DNA from: Earliella scabrosa
Lineage: Eukaryota > Basidiomycota > Agaricomycetes > Polyporales > Polyporaceae
Length of the DNA stretch: 64,000 nucleotides
NCBI GenBank assembly: GCA_022605405.1
Contig: JABYQQ010000001.1
Span: 2,604,001-2,668,000, forward strand
Direction: 5' to 3'
Part shown: piece by piece, positions 43,363 through 55,636 of the stretch
How positions within the stretch are numbered: the first letter of the stretch is position 1
How the letters are laid out: each line of letters opens with the position of its first letter
Made by a program: the position numbers and the translations under genes
Notes under the pieces: model-generated
What the model was told of the DNA's origin: nothing
The model's database searches: none
What the model saw: only the letters and a program-made list of their open reading frames with translations

Positions 43363-44510
43363 CTACCAGTCACAGGCGTTAACCACGAGCCTCGCGACTC
43401 TCTCTAGCCCCATCTGGTCGCGTTCGTCGAACCCTGCCAAGGCGAGACAGTCCAGGTCGAGAACGCCAATCGCGCGCTCTTCCTCCTGGGCGACCTCGAG
43501 AAGCAGTGGGCAAACGATCTCGCTCTTTGTCTCTCCGTCACAGGCGATGTGGCCGGGATAGGCGTCGACGTCTTGCACCAGCACTGTCCGCTTGTGACAG
43601 TAAGCGTCGGCGCAGACACCGCGAGCCTTCCCAGGCGACACATTGATTAGTTGACATGCGGGCTTCCCGCAGAACGGCCCTAGCAGCAGGCGTGCGTCTT
43701 GGAGCTGCTGCCGGTCGCGTGCAGGGGTGAGTCTGGGAGCGGGGAAGAGCTCGGCGTTGATGTAAAAGCCTAGAAGAACGGTTGTGTATCAGAATGGGAA
43801 TAATGCACAAAGTTGTTTTGTTGCGCTGTGACGCGGATGGCAGCCAAAGGCGTGCGCCTGGTGTGAAGCACTCAAAGAGGGGCTCCTCGGAGCGAGCGGC
43901 GGGTACGAGGCGTTCAAAATCGCTGCACCATCATAAGAACATATGTCGACGCGGAACGGAAGCGTCCTGGCAGCATGCTGCCGACGCCACCGGAAACGCA
44001 TGGGAGTGTTCACAGCTATTGTCACAACGCGCTGAGTCGTCAGCTCGGTCTTACTGGTCCGACGCCACTTGACACATCGGACAATCGACATCCTGACCCA
44101 CGATGGGGGCTTCTTTCGTCAGGAATGCCTGTCAATCCAGCTACTCGGAACACAATACACTACGCGGGGATCCATTCATCCAGCTTTAGCGCTTTCGAAC
44201 GAGCCCGAGGCTGACTCAACCAGAACAGGAAGGGGAGCTTGGACGCACCACACCAATTAACCATGCGGTCGCCGGTGCCAAACTCGGGAAAAGCCTGAAG
44301 CGAGTTGAAAATCAACGAGGACGCGTTGGCGAGGTTGGTCACCTAGGCAGCGCAAACTCAGCGAGCATGTCCATGCACAACGGTACACAAGCGCAAACAG
44401 ACCCAATCGCGTTGTCCGGCCAAGAGGTGGCTGAGCTGTTCGTGTACATGGTTCCAGAACTGCTCCTTGTCAATGCCCGCAGGTATCCAAGCCGAGTCCG
44501 CGTGCGGCAT
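43363..44510 (-). CDS. free methionine-(R)-sulfoxide reductase (GAF domain)
   Basis: Exons 44403-44510, 44249-44342 and 43363-43769 join in phase to 202 aa, starting MPHADSAWIPAGIDKEQFWN. The GAF fold matches yeast fRMsr: MVNWCGFYI, LLLGPFCGKPACQLI, GVCADAY, DVDAYPGHIACDGETKSEIV and GVLDLDCLALAGFDE. The cysteines of the family redox centre are present (GKPACQ, RGVCAD, HIACD). The enzyme reduces free methionine-R-sulfoxide with thioredoxin, an oxidative-stress repair step in the cytosol. Full length for the family. It is divergent from the glycolipid transfer protein gene with 235 bases between start codons, so the promoters overlap. Confidence 0.92.
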
Positions 44511-44745
44511 GTTGGGCGATCTGGTCGTAGGAGAGTACGTGCGAGTGCTTGAGCACCGTTCGCGGACATAACAACTTGAAAACACGATGGCGTGGAAACC
44601 GCGAGTCGGAGCCGCCCAAGCACGCGAGAGATTAGATTAGATAAAATCCCCCGCGCGCTGATCAGAGCTTGCATGATCGACGGATCTCTCCCTATACCGC
44701 CTCCTGCCAGCAGCTCTTCCCTTCCATCCACCTCCATCCCTACCA
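44511..44745. promoter_or_regulatory. bidirectional promoter, fRMsr / glycolipid transfer protein
   Basis: 235 bases between divergent start codons. An AT-richer patch with GATTAGATTAGATAAAA lies at about 44630-44646; its TAGATAAA could serve as a weak TATA element for the plus-strand gene about 100 bases downstream. Confidence 0.5.
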
Positions 44746-45619
44746 ATGGCCCCCTATCTCGAGACCGTAAAGGCATGGTTACATTCCGATTCCCGTGGAT
44801 CGCACAAGAACTGACAGTTTGCAGTCTTTCGCGGACGTTCCCATCACAGACGCTGGCGTCGACACCGTTGCTTTCCTCGAGGCTGCCCAGGGAGTCGTTG
44901 GCTTGTTCGGTGCGTGATCTGAATCCGCGACAGGTGTAACACACTAAACCACATCCAGACCTACTCGGATCGGCTGCTTTCGTCCCCGTCCAGAACGATC
45001 TGAAGGGCAACATCGCTGTGAGACCCCACTCCGCAATCTCGGCCCGGGCGATCTCATTCTGACCGCCATTTCAATCCACAGAAAGTCCGAGCTCGCTACG
45101 AAGCGACGCCGGACAAGTCTGCGACGCTCGAGCAGCTCATTGAGAACGAGAAGGGCGAGAAGAAGCGCACCGCGACCGAGGGTCTCATGTGGCTCCTCCG
45201 CGGCCTCTCCTTCACCTGCAAGGCGCTCCAAGCCGCCCAGGCGAACCCCACCGAAGAGCTCTCGGGCGCGTTCACCAAGTCCTACGAGGCCACGCTGAAG
45301 AAGTTCCACAACTTCGTCGTCAAGGGCATCTTCTCTGTCAGTCAATACGCCCCTGTTCTCGCCCTTGTTCGTGTCTCTATCACGCTCGCTAATCACGCCG
45401 CGCTTCGCCGCGCCATACATTCCATTGCAGGTCGCGATGAAGGCGTGCCCGTACCGCGCAGACTTCTACGCGAAGCTCGCCGCCGATCCCGCTGGAGGCC
45501 CGTCCGTCCCGGCCGACAAGCTCAACGAGGAGCTCAACAAGTGGCTCGCCGCGCTCGCCCACATCGTCTCGCGCATGGAGGACTTCTACGAGAAGGGCGG
45601 GCACAACAAGGGTTTCTGA
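44746..45619 (+). CDS. glycolipid transfer protein (GLTP fold)
   Basis: Exons 44746-44772, 44825-44909, 44959-45017, 45082-45336 and 45431-45619 join in phase to 204 aa, the usual GLTP size. The sugar-headgroup site is recognisable: FVPVQNDLKGNIAKV (Asp, Asn, Lys), the stacking Trp in LMWLLRGLSFT, and His in TLKKFHNFVVKG. Such proteins move glycosphingolipids between membranes in the cytosol; the fungal HET-C2 protein of Podospora belongs here. The first intron starts with GC rather than GT (AAG|GCATGG...TTTGCAG), which is needed to keep the frame. Confidence 0.93.
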
Positions 45620-48600
45620 TGACAACTGTTTTGTTCTAACTGTACGACCAATCACGGGGACGCATCGCACGATGCGCATGTACAACACGACTTCGCGGAG
45701 ATTTATCGAGCTGAGAAGTGTGCACGGGATTGCCGCCGCCAGAACGTCCAGTGCTCTCTCGGTTCGCGAGCAGGCGATACGATCCCCGCCGCGCCGCCAG
45801 TTTGCCTTACCCTAGAACGTGTGTGGCGAGCGAACGGGCGAGCTTGAGCTGCGCAAACGTCACCGCTCGGGCTGAGCATTCGCCAACGAAACGCTACCCT
45901 ACGACATCTGAGCGACAGAGGCCCAGGCGGACGTGCACGATCAGTGGGACGTGCGGGAATCCAGATCGGCCCATGGACATGCCCATCGTCCACACATTCA
46001 ATCACCGCGGGCGGTTCGACCTCTGATTGGCAGGCGACCCGTCGGACGCGCTCGCTCGTGGCTCGCTGGGCCCTGAGGGGTTTGCACGCATCGGACGCGG
46101 GCACGCAGCCTGAGCCAGATAAGCGAAGCGAGGGTCAGAACGGGGGCACAACATCGCTGAGCAGCGAGCACGCATGTTCGGGGCCTCGATCCTCTCCTAT
46201 GTGATGAGGCTCTCGCGAGCGGCCGCTCCCACCGCGCAGGCGAGCCGAGGGCTGCGAATAATCAGTGCTCTGCGAGCCGTCGGTACAAAAGGCATTAAAC
46301 TCACAGACTAGAAGCACCATAAAGGAGCGGCCGGGCGTGCATTGCGCCCATGCAGGTGATTGCAAGCGGCGGTCTTGAGCGCGCGGGCTGAATAGACCCG
46401 GGTCCGTGAGGGTGCTGTAAGTTTCGCGCAGGCGCACGTCGTTGGCGAGGGCACCGGAGGGCTGAATGGGGCCACTAGCAGGTGCCGCTCGGTTGTATTC
46501 GTCTTAGGCAACTCGGGCGAGGGCGTCCGGGACGAGGAATGAGTGCACGGCGTGCGCATCGACACCATGCTTTTCCGGACGAAGAAGAAGGTGCCAGTCC
46601 CAGCCGCTGGGAACCGCTGAGAAGGAAAATCCGGGCGTGGGGACGATGTGCTGCACCGTGGCCAGCCGTCCGATGCTCTGCAAGATCGCGATCAGCATCA
46701 TGAACAGCTTGACAGAGCCCTGGAAGCAGGGCGTCAGCGGATCACGCAACCCGGGGCGGGCGCAGTGGAGCGTAAAGGATACGCAATCGGGCGGTGTCCT
46801 CGGTCTGGTGCACCGAGTCATGCGTGGGGCGCTGCGAGCATATACCTGCTCTATCCGGCAGACATACGCTCGCGACATACCACGCACAGCAACAGAGCCC
46901 GAGCCGCTACGCTTGCCGACGCACGGGCGCACGCTGCAGCGGCAATGGAAGCAATGTTTGGAACAAGGCACGCCCACCTGCCAAACGCGCGACGAGGCCA
47001 CCCCTACCCTAAGAGTGCGATCGTGATCGTACGCGGGGCTGTCGAAGCTGCGTAGTGCGCCAGGCACGCACACCCACCCACCGGCGTGGCTGCATTACTC
47101 GAAGCCGGCGGAGCCAGTTCGGCGAGGGCAGGGCACGGGCGGAAATGGAGGTGCGAGAGGCAAAGTAGCGGAGTCGAGGGGAGGGTGGGGAACGCCCGTC
47201 CCAGCCGCAGGATGGGGGCACCAGCGTACCAGACGGCGCACGCTCGCCTGACTACCTTGGCACTCCGACCCTGCAGCTGACGTCGCGCGGCGCCCAACTC
47301 ATATTCACTGAAAATAGAGACGCACCCTATCGGGGTCAGAGAAGCAGGCGATAAGCATGCGGGCCTAGCGGCCTGACGCCGGGATGGCGTGGGGCGTGGT
47401 GAGATCGACTGGAAGAGGAAGGCGGGCGCGAGAATAGGGAGGCGGTGGTCTGGACGTCAGATAGTCAGCTGCTGCTGGCTTGCGCGGTGGTTGCGTCCAC
47501 CGATGAAATGAGCTGTCAGATGCCCACCCACAGATGGAAGCTTGGTGGGGAACAAGCATACATCGATCGAAGGATCGGTTCGTCCTCACATGCTCCTTCG
47601 AAGAAGAACCCCAGACGTGTTCGTGCTGGAACGCATCGTCCCTGACCAGGGTTCTCATCGCCAACCAGTGGCACGGCTCATCAGATGCGTGGATGTACAC
47701 GCTCATTAGCCCACCGACGAGTGGCACAGCCGAACGTTTACTCGACTGCAGCCGGAGCTGAGAACGTGAAAATGGGGCGGCAGAACATTGCTGGGTCCCT
47801 GGCGAGAACCTGTCCATGGCAATAAGGCTGAGCACGACATACCTGGAGAGCTGCTCTCGCGACAATCAGAAGAACAGAATTCGATGCGGACTTCCACACA
47901 GATAGCCGAGTCCCTCTGGCCGCTCTGCGCCCGCACGTCGTCCTGACCGAGCCAGGTGCGGTGAGCACAGGCAGCGCAGGTAATAGCAACCCTTGTACGC
48001 ACCGGTCACGTTGCACCATTCGTGCGCCTGCACGGCGCCTCCCCGAGTCCCTGCAATTGAATATCACAATCCGCGTGCGGGAGCAATTGCGCAGAGGCGG
48101 GCCCACTCTTTCGTCGTCCGCGCCCGAGAAACGGAGCTGCAGACTCAGATGAGAAAACCCGGGATATCTCCCGGCCAGCCCGAGATTCCGTGCATCGGCC
48201 TCGAGAGAGCGATACGAGAAAGACGGACACTCACCGGTCGAACCCTCGCTCTCGCAATTAGCATGTACGGGACGCGACGTGCGGCCCAGAGCGAGGATCC
48301 AGGTCGCGAATGCGGTGTCTGCTGGCCTGACAGGCGACGCTAGCGTGTCACAGGACGTCTGCGACGGCCGTCTACTGCACCAGATCGAAGGGGCCCTCTT
48401 CTATCGCTGGGGACGTGGCGACCTTGGCGGCCATCGCGCGCAACCCTGCGGCTGCCCCGTGCATCCTGGCTTCCGCCACAGACCTCCAGAACGTGCGCTG
48501 CAGGGTGCTCCGCCTGCGCCTATGCGACTGAATGCCAGAGCCACGACGGTGAACGGAGCCTGCGTCCGACCCCAGCTAGCAGTCCGGCCGGGCGCAAAAC

Positions 48601-51600
48601 TGGGGTTAGGAATTTAGCTCGCGATGGATCACGCGTGCGAGGACGCACGTAAGCCTGAGTCTTGACCGTGGGGTGGATACGCGCGAGTGTGGCTCTTATT
48701 AGGTGTTGCGTGCGTGCATCTCCGTCTCCCCGAGCTACCTTCGCCTGGGCCCTGGTTCCTGTCACGATGACGCCCGTGAGTGGAGCTCCTCCACAGGGAG
48801 CGGAAATACGAACCTCGGTGGGGTGTTTCGCGGATGCATATCCGTCTCCCACCCACACGGACGGTACGTACGAGCTACGCCGCAAGCCACCTCGCTGAAA
48901 CCTGCACGGAGGAGCGCCAGAGCCGTCAAGGAGGCCGTACGGCTGCCCGACCGCGCATGCCACCGCTAATACAAACGAGGACGGCAGCGCGAAAGGAGAT
49001 GACAGGCTGAGGCTAGAAGCCACGCACGCGCGTTGTGGGACGGGTGGGCGATGGTTCCTAGGGAATGAACTCAGATGTACACGATAGGCTTCGAGCGTCC
49101 GATCACTGACCGGTGTTGCAGCGCACCCTGGGAGGGAAGATGCCTATATCGAGCGAGCAGGTAGTAGGAGGCCAAGGGACGCGTGGGCGACTGATGATGG
49201 CAGGGGATGCTTGCTTGCGAAAGAAGACGCGGGCCTTGCACGCCGAGCGACGCAAATCGGAGCGGTGTGAGTTTGTGTCTGGCTGCGTGGCTTCTTTGGC
49301 GAGCGCCGTTTCGACCTTATCAGCCCGGTAGCGCGACGGGACTAGTGCATGTGAAGAGATGCCATCGCGATCGTGAGGCCAGGCCGTCGGAACCTTGGAC
49401 GTGGATGGGAGACGCACCAGATATAGCACCCTCGTTGGCCGGCGTATGTAATTCTTAGCGCAGATTGGGGTGGCGTTCTGGGCTGTGTGCAGACCGCCAA
49501 GCTGGGCCTGAAACACTCGCCATCTCCGGGCAGATATATCTGGAGGGGGAGATCTGGAAAGAGCGAGGCCGGAAGCACTTCTGTGGTGGTGGTGAGGAGC
49601 AGAGTTAGAGGGTTCGTCATGGGCGCTAGACCGAGGGAGGCCGTGGAATGGCGGTATATGGACCGTGGGCTCCTCGTGGTGCTTCTTCCGAAAGCTGTCA
49701 TGAGACCGTCGAACCACAGGGCGCGAATGACGATCGCTGAGCGCGAGAAGCACTTCTTGTCTAGAAGATGTCCGTCGTTGGCTTTGGATCTGCCGTTGGC
49801 CATGGATCTGGTGAGAGCAATATCAATGCCTCCGACACTCGAGACTAGCGGTGGCCGGATCCAATGCCACACCTGCTGTTGACGATGCTGAGGGCTTGGA
49901 GAGAAGAATGGAATTCCGCCGGCTTCGCATGAGCTTTATCAGTATTCAAACCCGGCTGCCAACGTGCATCGCTGAGACGATCCGAGAAACGCTTCGCTAT
50001 CGGGGTTGCTCCGAGTCCGAAGTCTGAGGAGAGTCGACATTCTGGGGCTCTGAGAAGGAGAGTTGGAAGTTTGCACAATGGAAAATCGTTGTCACCTCAC
50101 TTTTTCGTCGAAGAAGACACCGATTCTAGAACCTACCTCAAGTTCGAGAGGTAAGCTTGCGATTGAATTGCATCAGTACGAGCCGTATGGTGGTGCGCAG
50201 CGAGGAGGACATCTGGCAGATGTCTGGTGGCATGACTGGCGCCTAATGCGTAACCAAAGGTATTACTGGCCACGAAAGGATAGATGAGTGCGAAACCTAG
50301 CGAGGACAATATGATAGATTACCCAATTAAGGAGAGATCACAAAGCTTCGCGGGAAGAGAGGCTGAGTTGGTGCACGTTCACACTGTTCTGATTTGTTGG
50401 ACAATGTTCCAGCCGCCGGACAGTTGGGGAAGCGTCTGTGCTGGCGTGCATGGGACATGGGTGGCAGTTGCACGAGGCGTGTGGAGAAAGTAATGCTCAC
50501 GTAACGCTGCGGGATCGGTGTCGCTGTTCAAACGTTCATGGTCCGAATGGATCGCGTTGAGGGCCAGGGACTGCGACTGGCGCGCGTCCACTCGCAGGCG
50601 CACGGTGATGGTGGGAGGAGACGCCCGCGGTGTCACGGCTGAAAAGGGAAGCGCTCGCGGACGCAGCCTTCTCTCATGCATCATGGTTGAGGATGTCGGC
50701 AGCCGAGCACGTTTCGGCTCAGATAGGCTCGCCATCTGACTGTCCCACAGCAGCCCAGCACCAGCCACGCTGACAGCGTCTGCGCTACTTGGCCGCATGC
50801 ACACGGTTCTAGCAGTGATGACCGGCAGCCAGTGCCCGAGTGGACTGGCAGCGCGCCGAAACGCAGGTGAGTGTTCCATCTTCCATGCCTATGCAACTTT
50901 CTCAGCGTAGCGCGGAGCAGGGCACTCTAAACAAGGGCGACGGGCTGCCCGGGGCCCTGGAGACGCTTTGAAAATGAGAAGGACAGATGAATGATGGCCC
51001 CCCCGCGTTCGGCAAGGGAGAGAGGCCGACGGACGACGAGTGCTGGATTGGGTGGCATAGCCGCACAAACCGCGTCTGGGCGGAAGTAGAAGATTTGCCC
51101 GGCGGGGGCCCTGCGAGGGAGCGCGCGTTGGAAGGAGCTTAGATTCGCGCGGAAGAACAAGCACAAGCATTGACTGTGAGCAGGCGGCAGCGGACGAGCG
51201 TCATGTGCGCCTGCACGCAGAGGTTGATCTCTCGAGCATGGGCAGCGAATTTCCTTGTTCTCTGCCCTCGCCCTCTCCCTCACCGTCGGTAGGCCGGCCG
51301 TCCCACAAAATGACGTGGCCAGCGCTCCCCGAGGAAGCCCGATGGAGCCGCCCGAAGAACCCAGCCGGCGCTCCCGCTTGACAGTTTGATCGGAAGCCAT
51401 CAATCGGTCTAGACTGATGCTCGGGCGCGGTGCGCTCCCTTCCTCATTGGGTGTTCTGGTCGGTCGGGCGTCAAATCCCGACGCAGTACAAAAGAGGACT
51501 GTTTTGATGCCCGATCAGGGTTACTATAAGTGTACAATCTCGATTGCTGTAACCTTCTCGTCGCTCTAATGATCATCGTGTGGCGCACAACTTACTGTCA

Positions 51601-51856
51601 TGTCAATACGCCACCTCATCTTTGTTAGTTTTTTATGGAAAACTGGAGGATCTCAACGTCATAGCACAATTCGACTGTTCTGATTTGCTGGAGGCCTAAG
51701 CTCATTCTCATTGGTCTGCCAGACTTTACAGACTTGTGCAGGATCGGTGTCGGGCAAGACTGTTCCTTATAAACCAGGGAGACAGCGACTCAGCCCTCAA
51801 GACTCGCTTCTCTCCCCAGCCCGACCTGCACATCGTCATCGACACTTCACCGCGCC
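45620..51856. other. long region without a supported gene
   Basis: About 6 kb of moderately GC-rich sequence. A minus-strand frame at 46504-47073 has a coding-like end (VPSGWDWHLLLRPEKHGVDA), but the rest is low in complexity and it joins to nothing. Frames at 49342-49882 lie on both strands. AT-richer DNA begins near 51520, next to the start of the next gene. Short repeats shared between 50386-50520 and 51672-51750 are noted in the findings. Decayed transposon sequence is possible but not shown. Confidence 0.45.
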
Positions 51857-53403
51857 ATGCCAGGATCTCACACCAAACTCCGTGGTCGACACACCATCAC
51901 CACGCTCTCTGCTCCTCGTCGTGTTCCGTACAGTCGCCGTCCTGTTCCGGAACGCCCTCTCAAGCGTGCTCCTCTTACGCTCGAGCAGGAGCTGAAGAAC
52001 ATTCAAAACCGCAGCCGCTACATCCTCACCTGCGACCCAGTCGGTGATCTCAACATTGTTCCATAGTATGTCTTCTCATTCTTTCTTCTGATATTCGCTG
52101 ACATGTATCTACAGCCCAGCCTCTGCCGACGGGCAGCCTGTTCCGGTTGGCGACCTCCTCGCATACGACGAGAAGCGGTCCTTCACGGACAACATCGTCT
52201 GCTTCTGCACGGCTATCGGCAAACGCGAACGCGCCGTCCGCCTCTTCATTCCCTTGACTGGAGACCATGAGGACGACGTCTGCATTGGGTGCCGCAGCTG
52301 GCGACCCGATGGACGTTCGGGTTGTATGTACTTCGGTGCGTAATATTTCTTATTACCTGCATGCAAGAGGAGCTTACGGACCCGACTGTAGTCAACCTTA
52401 CCCATCTGTTCGGCAACGGCATCACTCCTGGTGCCATCGAGCCCCTCGAGCTGTACCCTCTTCGCAACCCTGCTGAGGAGAACATGCAATGTACGTTCTC
52501 ATATCCTCAGTCGTTACTGTTGTGCCCACCAGATAATAGACGTCACACCTGGTTATCTTTATGACCACTACCGGTTGTATTCTCCTCCTCCTCCCGACGT
52601 CGCGCTTCAGCGGGTGGAGGATCAGAGTCTCTGGCCCTCCCCCGATGTGGCGGAGCGTGCGATTCATGCGCTTCTGGACGCGGGGGTCTCGTACAACGAT
52701 CTCATCGCATCTCTTGGCCACTGCATGCTCTGTGGCAAAGTTATGGCGATTCATCGTGTTCTCAATCACTACTGCGTCGATATCTTACGTGCCGGGTCAC
52801 CTGTTCCCAAAGGTGATGGTCTCTACGGTCTCGATCTTCCATTCGGTTCGTCGTCTCTGTATGATAGTAATCTTATGCTGATATACTTTCTCAGCAATCG
52901 GTGTTCCTGCCCCCGCCAGTGCTCAGCTGTCTGGCGGCAGTGGTACTGATGTCGACATGGATGTTGACATTGAAGACAACGAACCGGACCAGAAACGTAA
53001 GTCGCACTTTGACATGATCATATATTCGACTCCACTCAACGCTCTCACCACAGCTTTCCCCACTTGCATGTTCACCTTCGGCAGCATGCTCAAGTCTGAG
53101 CCGAACACCGACATCAAGCCCGACCTGAACACCGACATCGCCGAGCCCAACCCGAGCACCATCGCCGAGCCCAACCCGAGCACCACCATCAAGCCCGACC
53201 CGGACACCATCGAGCCGAAGGTCATCATCAAGCTCGAACCAACCGCTGCTCTGAGCAGTGCTAAGGATAAGGGTAAGGCCACTGCCGCGCAGGCCGAGCC
53301 CGACGGAGACTGGGAGATAGTAGAGTCTGTTCGTCATAAGATAGCTGTGATTGATCTCAGTCACGATGGGGACTTCATTGACCTCACGCTGGAGGACGAC
53401 TAG
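51857..53403 (+). CDS. uncharacterised protein with C-terminal SUMO-interaction-like motifs
   Basis: Exons 51857-52065, 52115-52335, 52368-52490, 52540-52845, 52895-52996 and 53054-53403 join in phase to 436 aa. No known family. The N-terminus is Arg-rich and basic (PYSRRPVPERPLKRAPLTLE). The middle contains a possible metal-binding set (CFC, CIGC, then HCMLCGKVMAIH...HYC). An acidic, Asp/Glu-rich region (DVDMDVDIEDNEPDQ) is followed by a tandem Pro/Thr/Asn-rich stretch with repeated AEPNPSTI and KPDPDT-like units. The tail has two hydrophobic-acidic motifs, KIAVIDLSHDG and FIDLTLEDD, that fit SUMO-interaction motifs. A nuclear role is inferred. Two introns are very short (32 and 49 bases). 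It is convergent with the Zn-cluster gene. Confidence 0.72.
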
Positions 53404-53686
53404 AGAACAACGACAATGTGCTTCATGTACTCTTCCGTATGATCATGCACTTACTTTGTCATCATGTACTTGTTCAGAGCTCGCAAATAAAGTCACTTGT
53501 CGAACATTGTACCCGGGTATGGCAGCAGAAGAACAAACAATTAAATTGCTCACAGCATCAGACTTGTATGTACATCGAGACGCAAACGACAAACCAGCAC
53601 AAGAAGTAAGTACATTCAGCTTTGCACCGTCAACACGATCAAGAACAGAAGTTTGTATGAGAGATAGAGCAAGAGGTGATGTACGA

Positions 53687-55636
53687 CTACTTGCTCTCGG
53701 TCACTGCCTTGCTCAACTCCGGCTTGCTGGTAGTGATAGACTCGGCGTCGGTCGAGCGAGGAAGAGGAAGAACCGGTGGGATGACGATCTGTGGATCAGA
53801 GCTGATGTACTCGCCAACAGGCAAGCCAGTCATTTCAGCCTCCTGACGATCCAACAGACTGATGAGCTCATAGCGCTGAGCAATCTCTGAGACCGCGCGG
53901 TTCCGCTGGTCTCGAACAGCAGTGAGTCGCCGATCAAGTACGTAGGTGCTGAAGGGCACATTGGCCGACTGCAGAGAGGGGGACGGAGCACCTGAGTTTG
54001 CAAGCAAAGGTGACGCCGACCCACTCCCACTTGCTGAAGTCGAGTGATGCGACCCGATCGCCAGCCGAGCGAGATGTCTCCCAGCACTCCCAGCACTATC
54101 CGCCGAGGTAGTGCGCACAATCGACAACGGTGCACCCGAAGATGTGAGAAGTTGCTGGCCAGAGTCTGCACGATAGTCGGAATGGGTGGTGGAGAGGTGA
54201 GTGATCGGGCTAGTAGACGATGAATCCTGCTCGCGCTGACGCTTCCGAGCCTGCTGAGGGAGTTGTGCTTCCGAACGACCCGGCTTGGTGGAAATGCTCG
54301 GAGACACACTCGGAGCGGAGGGGGCAGGAGGCTGAGTCAGGCATCGTCCAAGCGACGAGCTTGACTGAGCTGCTGGAGGAGGAACCGTCTTGCTGCGCAA
54401 CTTGGAGCTCTGGCTCTTGGTGGCAAACTTGGTCGGGGCAGAGTATGGGGGCTCGAACTTCGCGAGATGAGTCATGTATGCAGCTTCGTCGACGAACTCA
54501 AACTTGCGAGTGATGGCTCCGACCGCACGGACAGCCTCTTCGGCTTCCTCGATGTGGTTTCCGAAGTTTGGAGTGGTCGGCCAAGAGAACCCTTGGGTAT
54601 TGAAGAGGGCGAGGACTTGATTGCCGGCTGAAAGATCATTCGTATCAGACTGCAATCCAGCAGATAATCACGTACACTTTATCTCGCCACGCGAATCGAT
54701 TCCACCATACAGACACCGTTGTCTGTTTGATCCCGCACATTCGGAACAGCGCATTGGCTGCCGACTGTCCTCGGGGGACGGAACACAGTCCTTCCGACCT
54801 GACTCGCACTTGTCACACTATCCCAGCGCAGTGAGTGAAAGTTTCTTCGTCAGCAATGATTACGCACCTTTCCTTCCCACTTTATGAACGGCTGAGCGAT
54901 GGCTCGCTTGCGCACCGCGGTACCAGACGCGGTCGTCCTTGCTCGCTTCGGAGGAGGAGTCGATGCCTCATCGGAGCTGATCTCGATTGGTGGGTCGTCA
55001 AAAACCTTGTAGACGCAATGTTGTTCGATGTGTGCAACTAGGACAACCATCAGTCAGAGCCTGCGGATAGTAATCGACAGACACGAAACACGTACAGTCC
55101 TCTTCCGCCGCCTGGAGAGCCTGCTGCGCGACCAGAATGCGAGCAGTCAATGCGTCCACCTTGTTCTCCGCGCGGTCGCGGGTAGCCGCTATGTCTTCCT
55201 TGGACAAGGACCGGGAAGCCGCCCACTTCAGATACTCGGACAGGTCGGTGTGGCACTTGCGAAGCTCCTCCTCGACTTCTTCGACCGCCGCTCGAGCCCA
55301 TTGCACGGCTGCTCGCCTCGACTTTGCCGAGTATTGCTCGAGAAGGGAGAGTGAGGCTCGGTCGGACGCGTACTGACGAAAAACCGTGTAGAACTGCTCG
55401 AACAGTTCATCGATCTCTTCTGGCTCCGAGAGTCGCTCGCGGTCATCATCGTCGGGAGAGTCGCCAGTGTAGAAGTCATCGATAACATCGGAGATTCTGG
55501 CAAAGAACTGAGTGAGAATGTCTATGTTGTACATGTTTTTGTCGGAGAGGGGATGCTGTTGGGAAATGAATGTGTTGATGTATGACTGCAACAGGGCTAC
55601 ATAGTCCGGGAGGTTCGAGCCTGAGTTCGCAGCCAT
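53687..55636 (-). CDS. uncharacterised coiled-coil protein with Zn2Cys6-spaced cysteines
   Basis: Minus-strand gene starting at 55636 (MAANSGSNLPDYVALLQSYI). Residues about 55-180 are acidic and then strongly helical (EEVEEELRKCHTDLSEYLKW), a likely coiled coil. Next come a basic, Pro-containing nuclear-signal stretch (PPPKRARTTAS...VRKRA), FIKWEGK, and six cysteines spaced C-X2-C-X6-C-X12-C-X2-C-X7-C (CDKCESGRKDC and CSECAGSNRQRC), which fits the fungal Zn2Cys6 rule although the loops are not typical. The C-terminal 320 residues are Ser/Ala/Pro-rich with a helical segment (DRRLTAVRDQRNRAVSEIAQ). Domain order is coiled coil before zinc cluster, the reverse of classic Gal4-type regulators. Four exons in phase; roughly 580 aa. 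DNA binding is inferred. Confidence 0.72.

Noticed and set aside
46504..47073. 189-codon minus-strand frame with a coding-like end
   Set aside because: Only the last third looks coding, there is no matching start or exon, and a plus-strand frame overlaps it. Left as an unexplained stretch.
48215..48260. TTCGA-containing segment considered as a tRNA T-arm on the minus strand
   Set aside because: The bases flanking the loop do not pair into a five-base stem, and no acceptor or anticodon arm could be placed.
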